DNA from: Hydnum rufescens UP504
Lineage: Eukaryota > Basidiomycota > Agaricomycetes > Cantharellales > Hydnaceae
NCBI GenBank assembly: GCA_014904985.1
Contig: MU128949.1
Span: 1,873 to 63,388, forward strand
Length of the DNA: 61,516 nucleotides
Direction of reading: 5' to 3'
Part shown: piece after piece, positions 1-12,398 of the stretch
Layout: the number at the start of each line of letters is the position of its first letter
How positions within the stretch are numbered: the stretch's first letter is position 1
Notes under the pieces: model-generated
What the model saw: the letters and a program-made list of their open reading frames with translations, nothing else
Database searches by the model: none
Told to the model about the DNA's origin: nothing
Position numbers and translations under genes: made by a program

Positions 1-450
1 GAGGGGACTAGGCGGAAATGAGCACAGCGGTCCTTAAGCTCGCGGAGTCAACTGGAAAATACTCGGACCTGTAGTCCGGAGTAACAGCGGAAATCCTGAG
101 AGACCAAAGCTGGGGTCTCTGGACTTCGCTCTCGGACTACTTATACATGATGACTATACTACGGGGGAGTGATCGCTAAACTGGAGGTGGTTACAAGGGG
201 GACAGGAACAGGAACAGGAACAGGAACTCGGCCAGGGGGTGAACCGGAAGCAATGGGAAATGAAAGGGAAATGAAAAGGAAATGAAACCAAGATAGGGTT
301 GGACCGGAGTCAAACCGGAATCAAGCCGGAAGCAAAGTGGACTTGGGCGAGGGAAATAAGTGGAGAACCGGACTGGAGGTGGGCGGACGAGGACCGGAGT
401 GACCGGAGTTGACCGGAGTAGACCGGAGTTGGGGGCGAACCCTGACATCA
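1..450 (-). repeat. 3' LTR of chromovirus G1 (partial, runs off the window)
   Basis: Read on the minus strand, an LTR-like start (TGATGTCAGGG) lies directly after a purine tract and the LTR runs leftward past base 1. It holds GGAACA repeats (about 201-228) and CCGGAGT repeats (about 390-430). A diverged copy of the inner 390 bases occurs at 30,495-30,847, next to the second chromovirus copy, which supports the LTR call. The outer end lies outside the window. Confidence 0.6.
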
Positions 451-463
451 CCCCCCTCTTAGG
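451..463 (-). other. Polypurine tract of G1
   Basis: On the minus strand CCTAAGAGGGGGG sits between the pol stop codon and the LTR start. This is the usual position of the plus-strand primer site of an LTR retrotransposon. The same tract recurs at the G3 LTR (about 30,848-30,860) and, in another family, at 12,399 and 24,661. Confidence 0.6.
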
Positions 464-496
464 GCCGATCGTCCCGATTGGCCGGAGGAGCAGGGA

Positions 497-1845
497 TCAA
501 TGGGCTGACCAGTCCGGGAGGTCTGCAGGGGGTTCTGTTAGGAGTGGACATGTCCGGAACCCAATGGAGGAGAAGTCAATGGCGCTGATCCGTCGTGGAG
601 CTTCCGGATGGGCAAGGTGGAATTCCGTGACGACTTCCGGGGCATTACCTAGGTTGGTCTCCGGAAGCCATTGGTTCTCCGAGGGTGGGTAGCCTTTCCA
701 TTTCACCAAGTACTGGAGTCGGCCTCGGAAATAGCGGGAGTTTTCAATTCGTTCTACCTCATACTCCTCCTCGCCACCATGGAGGGTAGGAGGGGGTGGA
801 GGATGTGCAATGCGATCCGTAATTGGGTCAGGCCGGAAAGGGCGGAGTTTTGAGACATGGAAGACCGGGTGGACTCGCATGGAGGAGGGAAGTTTGAGGC
901 GGATAGCGGAGCGGGAGATCACCTTGTCTACCTTGTATGGGCCTAACCACTTGTCCGAGAGTTTCCGGGCTGGGCGGTCAATGGAAATGTTGTGAGCGTC
1001 CAGCCATACCGAGTCTCCGACTGCATACTCCGGGGCTTCTATCCGGTGGGCATCATAGTGACGAGCCATGTCCTCGGCTGCTTGGCGGAGAGCGGACTGG
1101 GCTTCCTCAGAGGTTTTCTGCATCCGTGTGACAAAGTCCGTGGCTGCTTCAACAACTCCAGGGCGGATTGGTTCAGTGCCGAGGCGAGGGTCTTGGCCAG
1201 AGTCAAGGCGGAATGGGGTTTCCCGGGTGGAGGAGTGGATCCGGTTATTGTATGCAAACTCCGCCATAGGGAGCCAGTCTGCCCAATCATTTTGTCTGTG
1301 GTTGACAAAGATTCGGAGGTACTGCTCGATCTCCTGATTGACTCGCTCCGTTTGTCCATCTGTCTGGGGGTGGAATGCTGTGGAGAAGTTGGTCTTAACT
1401 CCAAGGAGCGAATTGAGTTCCTTCATGAACTTCGAGGTGAATGTGGTGCCCCGATCACTGATGATGGTCTCTGGAAGGCCATGGTGCCTCCAGACATTGT
1501 CTCGGAAAAGACGGGCAACTCCAGCGGAGTCCACTGTGGTCGTCGTGGGCATCACATGAATCCGTTTGGAGAGTCGGTCGACGACGATCATCACACTGTC
1601 AAATCCATGCGACTCCGGGAGCTCCGTGATCATGTCCACTGATATGACTTGCCATCGGCGGTCTGGGACCGGATTAGGGTGGAGAGTTCCGGACGGTTTG
1701 GATGGGAAGGTTTTTGTCCGATTGCAGGTGTCGCAGGTGGAAACATAGGTTGCGACATACCGTGACATCCCAGGCCACCAGTAGTGGCGGGACACAAGTT
1801 CGTACGTCTTCCACCGTCCGGGTGACCCGTAGTGGGAGTGTCATG
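497..1845 (-). pseudogene. Ty3/gypsy chromovirus integrase with chromodomain (5'-truncated pol)
   Basis: This is the C-terminal part of a gypsy pol polyprotein. The frame is open from about 1,845 down to the TGA at 497-499. It starts inside the zinc-binding N-terminal integrase region (HYWWPGM, CDTCNRTK), then shows the DDE core (VDMITEL, ISDRGTTF, TERVNQEIE), the GPY/F motif (WLGPYKV) and a chromodomain (YLVKWKGYPPSENQWLPE). The chromodomain places it among the chromoviruses and is expected to direct integration to modified chromatin. Protease, RT and RNase H are missing because coding similarity ends at about 1,845 against unrelated sequence. The remaining frame has no stop, so this copy is younger than G3 at 36-39 kb, which is about 75% identical by eye. 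Confidence 0.88.
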
Positions 1846-4844
1846 GTGTTCATTTTGTTGTTGATTTAACAGAATCGTCTAACTCGTCGGAGCGTAGATT
1901 GTGTGGCTATTGCCGCAGAGAAACCGCGCGCCCACTCCTCTACCCGAACCACTGAGCTTCAGAACAAGATATCCGTCCTGCAGAAGAGGATAGTGGATCC
2001 GTTGATAGTCCCGTCCTCACAAGGTAGTAGCTCTTTCCTGCCGGCAACGTACAAGAACCATTCTAAGGCTATCCTTGATATTGGCGACTCTTGGAAGCAC
2101 CTTAAACGCTCTTCACCTAGGAATCATTCATTCACGCAATCCCTCCTGGTCCAGCTGCAGTTGACCATCCGTACGAACAGTGCTCGTGCCTCGTCCTCGG
2201 CTATATGGTCCTCGATTGCCACTGAGAAGCAATGCTAGGCACGACCGGTCGTGCAGAGATCGGAAAGCGCAAGGAGCCTGGATATGGAACCCGTCTCCGG
2301 CTTGAGCGTAAGAGTTTGAGAATCGCCGTTGTCAGCCAAATCTATACGCCCCGTACTAGGTACGTGCGCGCCGGAATAACGATGTTTGACTCCTCGAGAC
2401 GATTCCCCCGGGCGTTGCACACGGGGGGACCCCCTGCTGATAAAACCAACGGGAGGACCGATGCCATGCGTGCACTCACGGGTTGCTGCGCAGTCCCAGA
2501 GCTTCTCCCACTCAGATACCTTCCGTGAAAGAGGTTCACCGTAATTGAAGAAGGGCACAGTTGCACCGGGTACACATTCTAGACAGGAAGAGACTTGTGA
2601 TTTCCTGCCTCGGGGTTGTTCTCAGCAAGAGTTCTGGGCACTCCATAGATGGCCCGGAAAAGGCTAGCTCGGAGGAGTCTTCTTCCAATGCCAACCCAAT
2701 CCCCCGAAAACTCCACTTGACGGGGCGCATCTTCGTTTGGCTCAGAACCCAATGCACACTTGCTGGTCTCAGTCACACGCAATCTTTCGAAAATCAGAAG
2801 GCAGCTGCTCTCTGCGCTGACGACCTGACAGAGTGTGACGTCACTTGCGGTCTCCGCAGGGCTTGTCTAATGGGCGTCAGTGATGCCTCATGTACCTCCA
2901 TCGACCTACGCAAGGAGTGCATTCGTGATGCGCATCGCAGCTCACGGACTATGTCAGTAACAGGCTCAGTCACGGAAGATATATTTCCTCTATATTCGGC
3001 TTTGTACTATTGCTAATCTGCTAGTTCACCTGATATTGTGATGAAAATCTCCTACTGGGTGCACCGATTAGTGGGTCAGCTATCTGCATGCTCTCTGGAG
3101 CTGCGAAATATGGCCCAATTAGCACACAGTACGGAGTGCTAACCGGTGTCGCGAGTGAAATTCGCTTGAGAGGTTACCGAAGAACAGAAGGCCTGCGTCG
3201 GCTGTGCTCATCTCGATGATTGCGACGTATCTCTCGTGCGACTTTACTCGGACGGAAAGACTAGGGTGAATCGGCTGCATGAGACTTTTCTAGGCGAAGG
3301 AGAATACCACAGGTGACTTCAGTTTGAATCGACGAATGCTAGTCGTCGATCTGGCCTTCCGGATGGCATTGTCTTATGTTCGACATAACGCGCTCCGTTC
3401 CCCGCTGATAACTGTGGGTATATTACATTTTGTTTGGGCCACAACAGGGATGGGGTACTTCCGGGTGAATCATTCAAATTATGCGTCGTGAGAACTCTTT
3501 AGCAATCAATGTCCTGAGCAATACACTACCAATGCGGTTAAGAACGACTTGATGAGGTCGTATCATACGGAAAAGACGACTGCGTCTCGTTATCGAGTGT
3601 GATTCTATGGGTCTGGCCTTACATCGCGTATCAGTATACCGTGCGACATCTTGCTGAAATGAGGATCGGTATGTCCCAATGCGCCACACGTAGGGTCCGG
3701 GGATTCGATGAGAAGGAAGAGCGAGTATTTGATTTTGAGAACACTGATCTCCTAGATAATTCTGATGGGAGACCTACTGCATACGTCCTCAAACTTCGGC
3801 GGACACTGAGATTTTCTCGCTCCTGAACTTACTGGACGAAACACTAGCAACTGTGGCAGACGGATATTCCAATTCAATGGAGCCCTGTGAAATGCCATTG
3901 AACTCGTCAACGTTGCCGACTCCATGGTCTGTCACAAGACGCAAGACAGTTTGGTTCTCCCTGTCATCAGTGTCTGCCAGTAGCCTCCCCACATAGATAT
4001 CCACCACTCGAGATCTCGTTAATTCTTCCGCTTTCGTTACCAGGAGCCCTACCACCATCGTCTGTGCGCACAAATGGAACTGGGCACACTATAGAATGTC
4101 ATCCAAGCACGCTGCTATATGATGCACCCCCTTCCGTTTCTAAACCGTTCCCGATCAGGACCTGCGCCTATTTTACCCTCGATTATGGATACGGAATTCA
4201 TGCTTCTGGGAAGTGTGCCTGCAGCAGGACATTAGCAAACTGAACGCGATAGGTATTGGGACCAGACCAGTGATCCGAGAGACAGCACCACCATGGGTAT
4301 CGTATAAATCACTCAAGTCCATTCCGATAATTATAGGTCCGGAGCACAGCTGAGCTCTTCCATTCATTCTCCGTCTGCCATCGTCCGAGATATGCGAACT
4401 GAGCAAGTTCGCCGCACGCACACACGACAAAGATTTCCCTAACTGACTTCACTTTCTGGGCTCCATCGGTAGTAGTACGGTATCTAATCGGAGCATTCAG
4501 AGCATTTCATCAGGGCATAGGGTTGGTGATGTCGACTCAGGGAGGCATGTTCGACTGGTGCCTTCCTGGCGTGAGCAAGTCTATAAGACGCTGTATTGGG
4601 ATGTGCTACGTACGAAGCTGTGCGGGACTGAGCAGTCCTGGAACCAGCCGAAAACTATCGTTTTCTTTCTTAGGGTGGTGAATTTCTTCAACTCATCATC
4701 TCTCTCATATTCCTCTCTCCTTCCGGGCTGCTGGATTGCCTCTCCGTCCCCTCCTATCTTCGTTATCTCATCCCTGCCCGGATTCTCTCGGACTTAGCCG
4801 GACTTACACCGGACTTAGCCGGAATTATCTGTGTTTATATTTGT
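1846..4844. other. No recognisable gene; CpG-normal, non-repetitive sequence
   Basis: Both strands carry only short overlapping ORFs, the longest 151 codons (2,561-3,016, +), with no motif I recognise. No tandem or inverted repeats stand out until a short CCGGACTTAG repeat at 4,789-4,823. CpG is frequent here, unlike 7.5-39 kb. The stretch between 4,690 and 4,870 (pyrimidine-rich, then the CCGGACTTAG repeat) looks like a retroelement leader or LTR end ahead of the next ORF, but I cannot prove it. Confidence 0.4.
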
Positions 4845-6886
4845 TTGGTGCTCTCGTCGCAGCGTGGCCCTGACAGGTACCTATTACACCAAGGAGCCAT
4901 CCCTGCACCTGCCTGGAAGACAGTGCATGTTGCACAAGAGCTCAGACAGTGGCTCCTGGATGGCTTAGGTTACATTCAAATGTCCTTCAGAGTCATCCTA
5001 TATCTCTGGTGCTTCAAGGAAAGGCTTGACCCCCTGTGATTCCAAACCACCGTCAGCTTAGCTGGTCTTATCATCTCGAGCCAGGATCACCGATCCCATC
5101 TCATTGGCGAAGGGCTCACGCAACTAGGCATACCCATTTGGACTATGAGGATCGAGAATGAGAATCCCAAGATAGAGTTGTATCCCTGTGGTACCATGAG
5201 GATCTCGAATTTCTGGGCCGACACTGAATGGAAGATCAAGGATAGGCACCCCTTTTGGAACCTGAGGGACCCCCACACACAGGAAGCTATCCAGGAGCAA
5301 TTCGAGAGGGAACTGAAGGCTCAATATGATAGCCACCTGCTGAGCCCCCCAAATCTGTCTGGATTGCCGAGATAGGCCACCCCAAAGGCACTAATCGTAC
5401 GGGGCCTTACTATGTACATCACCCATCTTACTTCCAGAGACTGCAAGGACCGCAGGGTGAAAATTACCTTGAGGGCCTCATTCGCTGGCTAACCCAAATT
5501 CAAGAAGGCAATTATCTACCAGTGCTGATGGAATTACAGGCCATACTTGGGGAGGCTACACTACCCCTCACCAAAATCGTTCTGCAAGGTCCCATTACGC
5601 CGCCCCCTGCATTCCTCCACCAGAACTACCTGACATGTTGTGACTGGATGATATGACGCGGCCTCCAATGGCTCGAACCTGAACCCTTCCTGGAGCTGGT
5701 TGCAAAAAGAGCCCTGCTTGCTTGTCTGATTGACCCAGCAGTGCGGACTCATGGGGCCCCCCCTGCGCTCCTGGAAAGATTGGACAAGACGGACACCCTC
5801 TACCCCTCCATCCCGAGGTCCGCTAGAAGGCCCCATTCTAGCTCCCCAGAGGAACGGTGCATCTGCCCCCATCATGAAGCCCCTAAGTACCCTGAGGAGG
5901 AATTAAGGCCCTACGAGGAGGAAGGTCAGTTTGCAGACCACGACTTCACTCTCCCGGAAGAGATATCCAGTGCTCCAGACCCCTCAATTGCGGAAACGCC
6001 AGGCCTCTCCTTGGACTCGGACTTGATTGAGGTCTGGGAACGACCTGGGGCGCAAACGGACAGGTTCCCAGTGGAACTTTCTCCCTTTGTGTATCTTAAC
6101 TCGCAAGAACGACTCGAAGATGAACTGATGGACCGATATGGATCGGGAGTAGCTGAATGGCACTATGAGGAACCCCACCTGGTCCTCGTCTTCATAGATA
6201 AAGACTGAGCCCGCTGGGCCCTGGAAAGTCAATGCTGAGCCTCGCGAAGCTACCCATCTGAGCCCTCAGCCAGGGCCCTTCCATATTCAGAAGGCAGGTT
6301 CCAGAGTTGGGATATGTACATCCAAGCTAGGTATACTGAGGACATTGATGGTCAATGCATTGCTCAAACCCAAAAGTATCCTGCCCCAGGGCTGGTCAAA
6401 GTGTGAGGAAGCTTCATGTGCCCCCCCGAAACCATCTTCAAATTCACATTGCTCGAGTCCCTCTTCTTCCTGAAGGGTCCCCCCAAGGGACCCAACCCTG
6501 CACAAACCCTTATGTCTCATTATCTCATCCTACCAGCCATGCTCACCAGATTACTTGAACAGAGGAGGGACCAACTATTAGGGATGAGCACCTTGCTGGC
6601 AGTCCAGCTGTGTGGGGCCACTGGAGAGCTACTGGCCGTTCTCACTAACCACCTCTCATATGAGGAGCCCCTACAATTCAATATACCGATCCCTCTGCAT
6701 GGCTTTCATTGAGATGCCTTAACCTGGGCCCCGTGCGAAATTCCTGAAATCGACCCGACATCTATTGGAGCGCGGGGCATGTACAGTAGCAAACAATCCC
6801 GATGGAATCACCTCTATGAGCGCTATGAAGTTATCCTCGATGATCTCAATCTGGATGATATTGGGGTGCTAGACTACAAATCTTAG
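4845..6886 (+). pseudogene. Decayed protein gene of an LTR element, in-frame stops all TGA
   Basis: One long protein can be followed in frame 3 (about 4,845-5,338) and, after a single frameshift near 5,338, in frame 2 to a TAG at 6,884-6,886, roughly 680 codons. Recognisable stretches are NFWADTEWKIKDRHPFWNL, then KSVWIAEIGHPKGTNRTG, LIRWLTQIQEGNYLPVLM and an acidic C-terminal part. The in-frame interruptions at 5,037, 5,654, 6,206, 6,236, 6,404 and 6,710 are all TGA. I do not recognise the family. The stop codon lies about 20 bases before an LTR start, so the gene is probably the last ORF of an LTR retrotransposon. An old host gene is the alternative. The start is arbitrary because the upstream part is unclear. 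Confidence 0.55.
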
Positions 6887-6905
6887 GTCCCACACTGGGG
6901 GGCAC
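6887..6905 (+). other. Polypurine tract-like element before LTR
   Basis: The sequence CACACTGGGGGGCAC directly precedes the TGTAATA start of the LTR and follows the pseudogene stop, the normal place of a polypurine tract. Confidence 0.45.
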
Positions 6906-7471
6906 TGTAATATAGCTCTTTAGTATACGAAGTCCTTCTTTCCATTTAGGACACTTATGTAATAGCATGGTCTGCGATGATTGTAGTCACGGATGTTACC
7001 AAATGGAGAGTAACTTCTTGCCCGGACCTCTACGCTCACATGAGACCTGCGAAACCTTCCTGTCACATCACTATCAACGTGACCCACTACTGATGCACCC
7101 CCCTCTTTCTGTTCTAGCGGCTGCTCGGACAGCTGGCCTACTCAGTGAGTCTTGTATCAACGTGACTCTAACTGTGAGTACAGCCCTGTAGCCTACTCAC
7201 TGACTTCTATCCCTCCCCTTAGATAGTCATTACGCCACTTGGCTAACGACTACTTACTTGCCTTCATCATCCTCCCTCTTCCCCCGCACTCTTTTCTCCC
7301 AGACTCAGAACGAAGCAAGTGCCTAGCTCCGTGCCCAGTTCCCCTGCTCGAGGCTAGTGCTGAGAGCGGTAGGAATTCTACTCTTCTCAATCCCCTTCTT
7401 CCCCCCATCAACTCTGCCTTGTCTAATGATGACTATTGTGTACATTTGCAGTTGAACAATGTGCTATTACA
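6906..7471 (+). repeat. Probable LTR (566 bp)
   Basis: The segment begins TGTAATATAG and ends CTATTACA, giving 7-base inverted ends (TGTAATA against TATTACA) with the TG...CA rule of LTRs. It follows a G-rich tract and the end of a coding region. No second copy is present in the window, so the pairing cannot be checked here. Confidence 0.5.
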
Positions 7472-7807
7472 ACACCATGTTTCACATTCACATGATGTCC
7501 TTTGATTCTGGGGACTGTCCTGGAGAGTGGGCTGAAGGGAAGGAAAGTGTAGACATCACTAGACACCACTAGACACCAAATAGACTCCACTGTGATGCAA
7601 AGGTGACTATAATTTTCATTGAGGACTTAGGGACCACTGGTGGACACTGATAGACACTCCCATGGTGCCAAGGCAACTCCAACTTTAATTGCAAGCTTAG
7701 ACACCAGTGGACACCAATAGGCACCACCATGATTCCAGGGCAATTACAAGTTTAATTTAGGATTTAGACACCAATCAGTGCACCTGAATGAGACAACCTT
7801 GATAGGC

Positions 7808-8206
7808 CTTGTCAAAGTCAATAATCAAGGTCTAGAGATGACAAGACACAACTGATTTAGACATGCCTAAATCAAACTTTGGGACACCTCTTCAAAGTCA
7901 ATAATTAAGCTCTAGACATGACTAGGCACAACTGATTTAGACATGCCTAAATCAACCATTGAGACACATCTTCAAAGTCAATAATTAAGCTCTAGACATG
8001 ACTAGACACAACTGATTTAGACACACCCAAATCAACCCTTGATATGCCTCTTCAAAATCAATAATTAAGCTCTAGACATCACTAGACACAACTGATTTAG
8101 ACATGCCTAAATTAACCCTTGATAGGCCTCTTCAAAGTCAATAATTAAGCTCTAGACATCATTAGACACAACTGATTTAGGCATGCCTAAATCAACCCCA
8201 GAATCC
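7808..8206. repeat. About 80-bp minisatellite, five copies
   Basis: Five tandem copies of an 80-83 bp unit run head to tail. Each contains CAAAGTCAATAATTAAG, then CTCTAGACATGACTAGACAC and GATTTAGACATGCCTAAATC. The last block is an inverted repeat centred on GCATGC-like sequence. Copies differ mainly by C/T and G/A changes. Upstream (7,540-7,770), shorter GACACCA-rich repeats look like degenerate relatives. No coding frame is kept. Confidence 0.8.
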
Positions 8207-8340
8207 CTATCAAATAGTTAAAAAGCCTGGGAGTGGTGCCTGTGGTGGGCAAAGATAGGCATGCCTATTATAGGGACTTAGAAAATTTTCATCTTTTGAA
8301 CACCTTTAGATGCTGCCTAGATGTGCCTATATAAAAACCA

Positions 8341-8392
8341 CCTCTTAGGTCAAAGGCCAATGCAACTGGAACCCACCTAAGAGGTACCTTTT
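8341..8392. repeat. Short inverted repeat ACCTCTTAGGT / ACCTAAGAGGT
   Basis: An 11-bp inverted repeat with a loop of about 30 bases has the same layout as the termini of the element at 20,318-22,189 and resembles the ends of elements A-D. It could be an orphan end of a related element. No partner end was found. Confidence 0.35.
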
Positions 8393-8422
8393 TGAGGGTG
8401 CATTAGGGGCCAGACTCATGAG

Positions 8423-9094
8423 TTAGCTCACCAGACTGGGTAAGGGGCATAAAACTTTTTGAGGTTGATCATAATACCCATTATGGGCCTGTGCCAGGCC
8501 TGCATGTGAACCTGGCCCAGCCATCTCTTGGACTTTTGTGCTATTAGGGCCTTTGAGCCTGTGGGCCATCCACCACTGCTGACTGTTTGGAACCCTTATT
8601 CTGCACTTAGCCCAGGATTCAATTCGCATATTTTGCATCCAACTAAATAAATAGGCACATTTTTGTTTTGTTTTGGTTGTATTGAAGAAAGGGAGGAAAT
8701 GAGAACCACAGACTGGACATGTATATTGAACAATGGATGTTTTTGTTTTGACTGTATTTGTTAAATAAGGGGTGTAAAGGAAGTGAAAGGGGAAGGAGCT
8801 AGGCAAAGCATGGATAAATGAGGCCAGCAGGAATGAATGTAGGCAGGTTAACCATTTAATGCCCTGCTTGTGTGATATATTCAACCAGTCACCAGTTCTA
8901 ACAATTGTCAGAGAGTACTTACTTTTTGAAGTATGCTTTCTGTCATCTTTTCCCTCAACAATATCTATAGGTTGGCATGAGTAAGGATGAGAATTCAACA
9001 GGAGGGCTATACCTGGATTAACCCTTTGAGCATTTGTTTGGCCAGGGGTCCATGGTTTCATCCCTGGATCTCTTGGGGACCCTCTTCTGTTCAA
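8423..9094 (-). CDS. Unrecognised 223-codon ORF
   Basis: This frame is open for 223 codons in CpG-poor, repeat-rich DNA. It shows no motif I recognise apart from a lone CPVCGSH. A GTAAGT lies inside the frame (about 8,918-8,923 on the minus strand), so the ORF may run through an intron. It lies downstream of, and in the same direction as, the decayed gene at 9,700-12,348 and may belong to its 3' region. It may also be open by chance. Confidence 0.22.
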   Translation of the reverse strand: MNRRGSPRDPGMKPWTPGQTNAQRVNPGIALLLNSHPYSCQPIDIVEGKDDRKHTSKSKYSLTIVRTGDWLNISHKQGIKWLTCLHSFLLASFIHALPSSFPFHFLYTPYLTNTVKTKTSIVQYTCPVCGSHFLPFFNTTKTKQKCAYLFSWMQNMRIESWAKCRIRVPNSQQWWMAHRLKGPNSTKVQEMAGPGSHAGLAQAHNGYYDQPQKVLCPLPSLVS

Positions 9095-9699
9095 GCTTTA
9101 AGGAAACATGGGGCCTGGAAGTAGTTCTGGAAGCATGGCAGGGAGATTGGCCATAGTCCTCCTGACTCAAGGAGGCTTGATCAGAAGAGGTGCAGAAATT
9201 GGAATCCTTTAAGGGGAAAGCACTGGGATGACAGCTCTGCCTCCACTTGGTCCTCTCTGGGCTTTGACCTCATCCAGCATTCCTATGCTTTCCTGAGGGG
9301 GCCTTCCTTGCCATTGCCCATATATATCCCCACCCCTGTCCCAAGAGGGAGATCTGCACCATTGGCTGGGAACCCCTCTGTCTGTGTTAAGGGTTGTACT
9401 CAAGACAAGAGGTATGATTATGTAATTGCATTGAATACAAGGAAAAGCCCCTAAGGTGATTGACAAAAGAGTCACAAAGTGAGAATTACATAAGGTCATG
9501 GGAGACGAGTACATACAAGGAAGACCGGCTTCTTGAGAGTTAATATGTGAGATTTAGGGGTGAGAGTCGCAAACAATAACTGAGATTGTGAAAGGGAATT
9601 CAATTGGTTGACAATATATTCTCAATCTTCTAAAGAGTGAGTGTACATCAAGTAACTACTTATACTTCTAGAGATCAAAAGGGTTTATGAATAAAGAGA

Positions 9700-12348
9700 T
9701 GTTGAATAAAGGAGGGATGTCTATAATAGCGAATACTGAAAGAGGAAGGCACAATGGCAGCAAGGTGGAAGGTCATGTGATGATGCGATAGGCTTGGTTA
9801 TTTGTATGTAAGTGAGGTTACAAGTACAACTCATAACAGTCTGTAGGAGTAGGTGAAGGGGATTGGCCATGGTCCTTTTTTGTGGGGTGTCTATCCCTAC
9901 CCCTGTTCCAAGAGGGAGATTGGTGCTGTCAGCTGGGAACCCCTCTGTCTGTAGGAGTAGATGAGGAAGATCTGCAAAGGTCCCTTTTTGTGGGGTGTCT
10001 ATCCCTGCCCCAGTTCCAAGAGGGGGATCTGCACCATTGGCTGGGGACCCTTCCATTGGCAGGAGGGGGGGAGGGAGATTGCCTGTGGTCCTTTTTTGTG
10101 GGGTGATGGAATGATTCAAAGGAAGCCTCCCTCCTGCTAGAGGATTGACACCCTCTTTTACCTTCCATACAAGGTGTGGTGTATCAGCCATGGCTGCATC
10201 AGGGGGAACTGAACTGTACTTACTATGGCCCAAGTTTTGGGTTGGGTAGCTTTCAATCCTATCTCAACCCCATTAGATACTGTTCAGGCCCTGGACCAAC
10301 TAACAGAGGCATACCAGCAGTGCCTTGGTCCAAATAGGCCTCCTGATGCAGGGGCTTCACTGTCTTTCTGGGTTCTTGAGCCCAAGGCAAAGCCATCCCT
10401 TCAAACCCTGCTATGGCACCAGGGTTATTAGATGGGAGAGGTCTCTCCAAATTTGGTGCATTACTTACATTGCTTCATGTTTGAAGGCCTTCCTGGGGAA
10501 ATTTCTGCCCCTGACTCATCTTCTGACACTTCTCTGAAGCCAGGTGGAGCATCTTCCAAATCTAGAAGGGGGAGGGTTTGAGTATCAAGAGGTTTTCAGG
10601 CAGAAACACCCCTTTGCATGGGACTTGCCTGCAGACCTAGCATTAATAGCTGCAGAGTTGGTGCCAGTGGCCTGAAGGGCCTTGTTGATCTTGGCCTTGT
10701 TCTTTCCTTCCTTAGCCTTTTGAGCAGTGTCCATCTTTCTCCATTTGGTGCTGTCCCATAGGCACAAAAGGGGGTTCTTCTTCTGATCAAAGACCAAGGG
10801 GAGGTTCCCATCCTCCATATCCTCAATGTTTACTGATTCTGTTCTCCCCAGTAGCCTCTGGCTCTTTACAACTCCAGGGGATGCTGGAGACTTACCCTTG
10901 GAAAAGGCCTCCATATACAGGATTGTTCCTGGAACAATGAGGGGATATCCTTCTTGTTGACTGTGGGACCCTTTCACAAAGCCAACCACAATGCTCTGCA
11001 GTAAGCATTTCATTTTGCTCTGGACATAGGTTTCTGCCTTCTTCAAGACTGGGCATGTGGAGGGCCAATTATGAATTCAGAAAGACACCCCCTTATCCTT
11101 GTTAAGGAGGTCATAGATAACATTGGCTAACCCTAAGTTCGGCCACCCTTTCTTCCCCCAGCTTTCAAGGATGCCATTTTGTTTGAGAACTCTATCTACA
11201 AAACCCACCCAATGAGGATCAGTCCTTCCATATTGGGGACTTTTAACAATGCCTAGCTACTTACTTGCCATCTCAAGGAGTTGTCCTGAGACTGTGGAGC
11301 ATAGATCCTCCAGTAGCAGGGGGTTGGCCTCTGTATAGGCCTCCCACCCTTTAATTGAGGGTTCAAACATCTCAGCTTCAGCAAGATTCAAAATGCTGAG
11401 AATTGAAATCAGTAATAGCCCCCACAATCAGTCAATAGAGCAGCCCCACCCAAGGCTATACATAAACTTCCATCTGTTCATGGGAGTCCAGAAGATTTGT
11501 TCAACAATATCCCCAATTTTTTTGGAAGGGGCAAAGACTGAAGCATTGGCATTGGCAGTGCTGTCAGTTGGATCCAACACAGTCACAAAGCCAATGGCAG
11601 CTAAGTCATAGAGGTTGTAGTTTTGTCAAGACTGGGCATTTCTTTTCTCAATGAAGCCCTTTGATAATAAGGGTGGTATTAAAGCATACCTTTTTGCTCA
11701 AATCCTTTCCCAGCTTTTTGAGGATGGAGGCCCTTGAGGAGCCTGAAAATGTTTTCCAGTTTACTTTGGCTTCAATTTCCTCCAGTCAAATAGAGATATT
11801 TTTGGCCCACATTTTGTACCCTTCCTTTCCCCCCTTGGAGGCTTCCCCCTTCTCCTTTCGATAGATCTCTGATAGCTCCACTGCAGTCAAACCTTTGAAT
11901 CTGTTGGTATACCACCCAAAAAACCTCTGAATTCAAAAAGCTCACCATGGTCGGGATTCTCTGCAGAGTAGAGTTGAGTAAAATCATTCCAAGGCCCTCC
12001 ATGAGACCCCCTGGTTTGGGCATGAGTGGTTTGCAGGACAAGCTCAGTGGGCACCCACATCTCCTGGGCTAGGGCAGCATACTGTTCCCTTTCTTCTTCC
12101 ACCTGCTGCTTAACATGCTCCATCTGGGATTTAGTAAGCCTTGAGACCAGGGGCTTCATATGGGCTTCATCCAACTCTTCTTCATCAGCCTCATCATCTG
12201 CCTCAGCCTCAGTCTCCTTCCCCTTTCCTTTGGTCTGGTGACCCCACTCAGCCTGCTCTTCTGCCAATTCTGCAGCCCTAGCTTGCCAGACCTCAAGCCT
12301 GATGGCCCTTTTGGCAGCCAGCCTAGCTAGGTCCTTCAGCCTTGGCAT
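9700..12348 (-). pseudogene. Decayed multi-exon gene X (unknown protein)
   Basis: The ATG at 12,348 opens a charged, alpha-helical N-terminus (MPRLKDLARLAAKRAIRLE, then a run of Glu/Asp). Coding continues through a one-base deletion in an A6/T6 run at 11,918-11,923. A likely phase-0 intron of about 58 nt follows (GTATGC donor near 11,685). A second intron (10,408-10,468) has a GTAAGT donor and a CAG acceptor and joins in frame. Further domains include DLAAIGFVTVLDPTDS and KSPQYGRTDPHWVGFVDRVL. Near the C-terminus a 36-residue repeat occurs. Internal stops are TGA at 11,786-11,788, 11,626-11,628, 11,428-11,430 and 11,077-11,079, plus a TAG near 11,270. I do not recognise the family. Its start lies about 50 bp from a polypurine tract and LTR pointing the other way, so it may be an antisense passenger of a retroelement. 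Confidence 0.55.
9843..10112 (-). repeat. 108-bp coding tandem repeat (36 residues per unit)
   Basis: Two full units and one partial unit of 108-109 bp are tandem here, each with GGGTGTCTATCCCT and CCAAGAGGG blocks. On the minus strand they encode a repeated TPQK...LPHLLLQTEG...PLGTG...ID segment. A further single copy of the core lies at about 9,325-9,395. The near-multiple-of-three length fits an expansion while the gene was still coding. Confidence 0.65.
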
Positions 12349-12398
12349 TTAACTTTGGGGTCTTTGAGGTCACAACTAAAGTGTCTGGTGGGGTGCCT

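Noticed and set aside
4845..6886. TGA read as tryptophan (mitochondrial insertion)
   Set aside because: The surroundings are nuclear repeats and TGA also breaks nuclear transposon genes in the window; CGA decay is simpler.
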